From Caecitellus pseudoparvulus (lineage: Eukaryota > Bigyra: Bicosoecida), in NCBI GenBank assembly GCA_965644315.1, contig CBFFRQ010000089.1:830768-894767 (forward strand): a stretch of 64,000 bases of DNA. The letters are read 5' to 3'. Below are positions 63,581-64,000 of the stretch, in pieces. A program made the translations under genes and the position numbers. The notes under the pieces are model-generated. The model worked only from the letters and a program-made list of their open reading frames with translations. It had not been told where the DNA came from and ran no database searches. How positions within the stretch are numbered: position 1 is the first letter of the stretch; each line of letters starts with the position of its first letter.

Positions 63581-64000
63581 TATTTTTAGACTATATCTAT
63601 AAATATTATTCTTAGATATATTTATACTATATCTATAACACTTATTAGACACTACCCCTATAAAAACAATCTCTTATAAACCCTTTACTATATTTTTTAC
63701 TTACTTTTTACTACTATTTTATAAGTGTTATCTTAAGGGTTATCACTACAATAAATAGAAATAATATAAAAAATATAATAAATATATATATATATATATT
63801 TTCTGAGACTATTCTTAGCCCTTATCTGACAATCAGTCAAAACAAAATTGAAGCAATCAACCATCCATCCAAACACCCTATTTTAGAAACAATCAAAGGA
63901 GGCGAAATGACAAAATAAAAAGATACATTTTAAATCACTTATTCATATATCATTTAACACTAAATCCATTATAACCCTTAACACTTAATCACTAAATCAG
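63331..64000. other. AT-rich tract at the window edge, possible start of a foreign or repetitive element
   Basis: G+C is about 25% (hand count 160 of 640 bases for 63361-64000), whereas coding rows upstream reach about 60-77%. The sequence is full of TATA/ATAT strings and stop codons in every frame, with no credible coding region. It could be the terminal part of an integrated AT-rich element such as an endogenous virophage or Maverick-like virus, a centromeric or subtelomeric block, or an organelle-derived insert. No telomere repeat or transposase is visible. Confidence 0.6.
63780..63801. repeat. (TA)n microsatellite
   Basis: An uninterrupted run of alternating A and T of about 20 bases lies inside the AT-rich tract. 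Confidence 0.85.

Noticed and set aside
63331-64000. Telomere or CRISPR-like array at the AT-rich end
   Set aside because: No tandem TTAGGG-type repeat and no regular direct repeats with spacers; only AT microsatellites and two diverged units.

Overview
The window is nuclear DNA of a microbial eukaryote with a compact, GC-rich genome. It holds about 21 protein-coding genes on both strands. Most run head-to-head or tail-to-tail with very short gaps: 12 nt separate the stops at 15838 and 15851, and 34 nt separate those at 47006 and 47041. Many genes carry short spliceosomal introns (about 64-210 nt) that begin GT, most often GTGCGT, and end AG. The standard genetic code fits, and TGA, TAA and TAG are all used as stops. 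The gene set is clearly eukaryotic: coatomer gamma, ESF1, NSE2, SERRATE/ARS2, TOG array. I cannot name the species. A non-photosynthetic or mixotrophic protist, for example a bicosoecid stramenopile such as Cafeteria, would fit the high GC, compactness and AT-rich tract at the end, but that is a guess.

Layout. 1-5326: 5'-truncated TOG-array microtubule protein with a long disordered linker full of G-run/C-run palindromes. 5.5-9.9 kb: coiled-coil protein and the pre-rRNA factor ESF1. 10.0-12.8 kb: glutaredoxin (minus) and a secreted sedolisin/TPP1-like peptidase. 13.2-16.9 kb: membrane-anchored cyclic-nucleotide phosphodiesterase, convergent with an NSE2-type SUMO ligase. 17.1-26.9 kb: a giant helical-repeat protein (minus), divergent from a secretory GT41-like glycosyltransferase. 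27.2-29.7 kb: CTP synthase. 30.4-35.6 kb: OSCA/TMEM63-like channel. 35.7-37.8 kb: SfsA-family protein and a small coiled-coil/AT-hook protein (minus). 38.1-41.1 kb: organellar leucyl-tRNA synthetase (minus). 41.5-47.0 kb: an unrecognised protein and ARS2. 47.0-50.7 kb: MMAA-like B12 GTPase and sphingosine-kinase-like lipid kinase (both minus). 51.0-57.8 kb: coatomer gamma and a GT61 glycosyltransferase. 59.7-63.0 kb: ankyrin repeats fused to an XK-related membrane domain. From about 63.33 kb to the end the DNA falls to about 25% G+C (hand count 160 of 640 bases for 63361-64000) and shows no gene.

The neighbours look like ordinary, unrelated nuclear genes rather than one pathway. Loose themes are the secretory pathway (COPI gamma, two glycosyltransferases, sedolisin), membrane and lipid signalling (phosphodiesterase, lipid kinase, channel, XKR-like protein) and RNA or chromosome work (ESF1, ARS2, NSE2, AT-hook protein). 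The least ordinary signals are the ankyrin-XKR fusion with its homogenised 99-nt repeat array, the abrupt AT-rich edge beside it, the coding palindromes of the TOG protein, the GTGCGT splice donors, and an unannotated coiled-coil/AT-hook gene.
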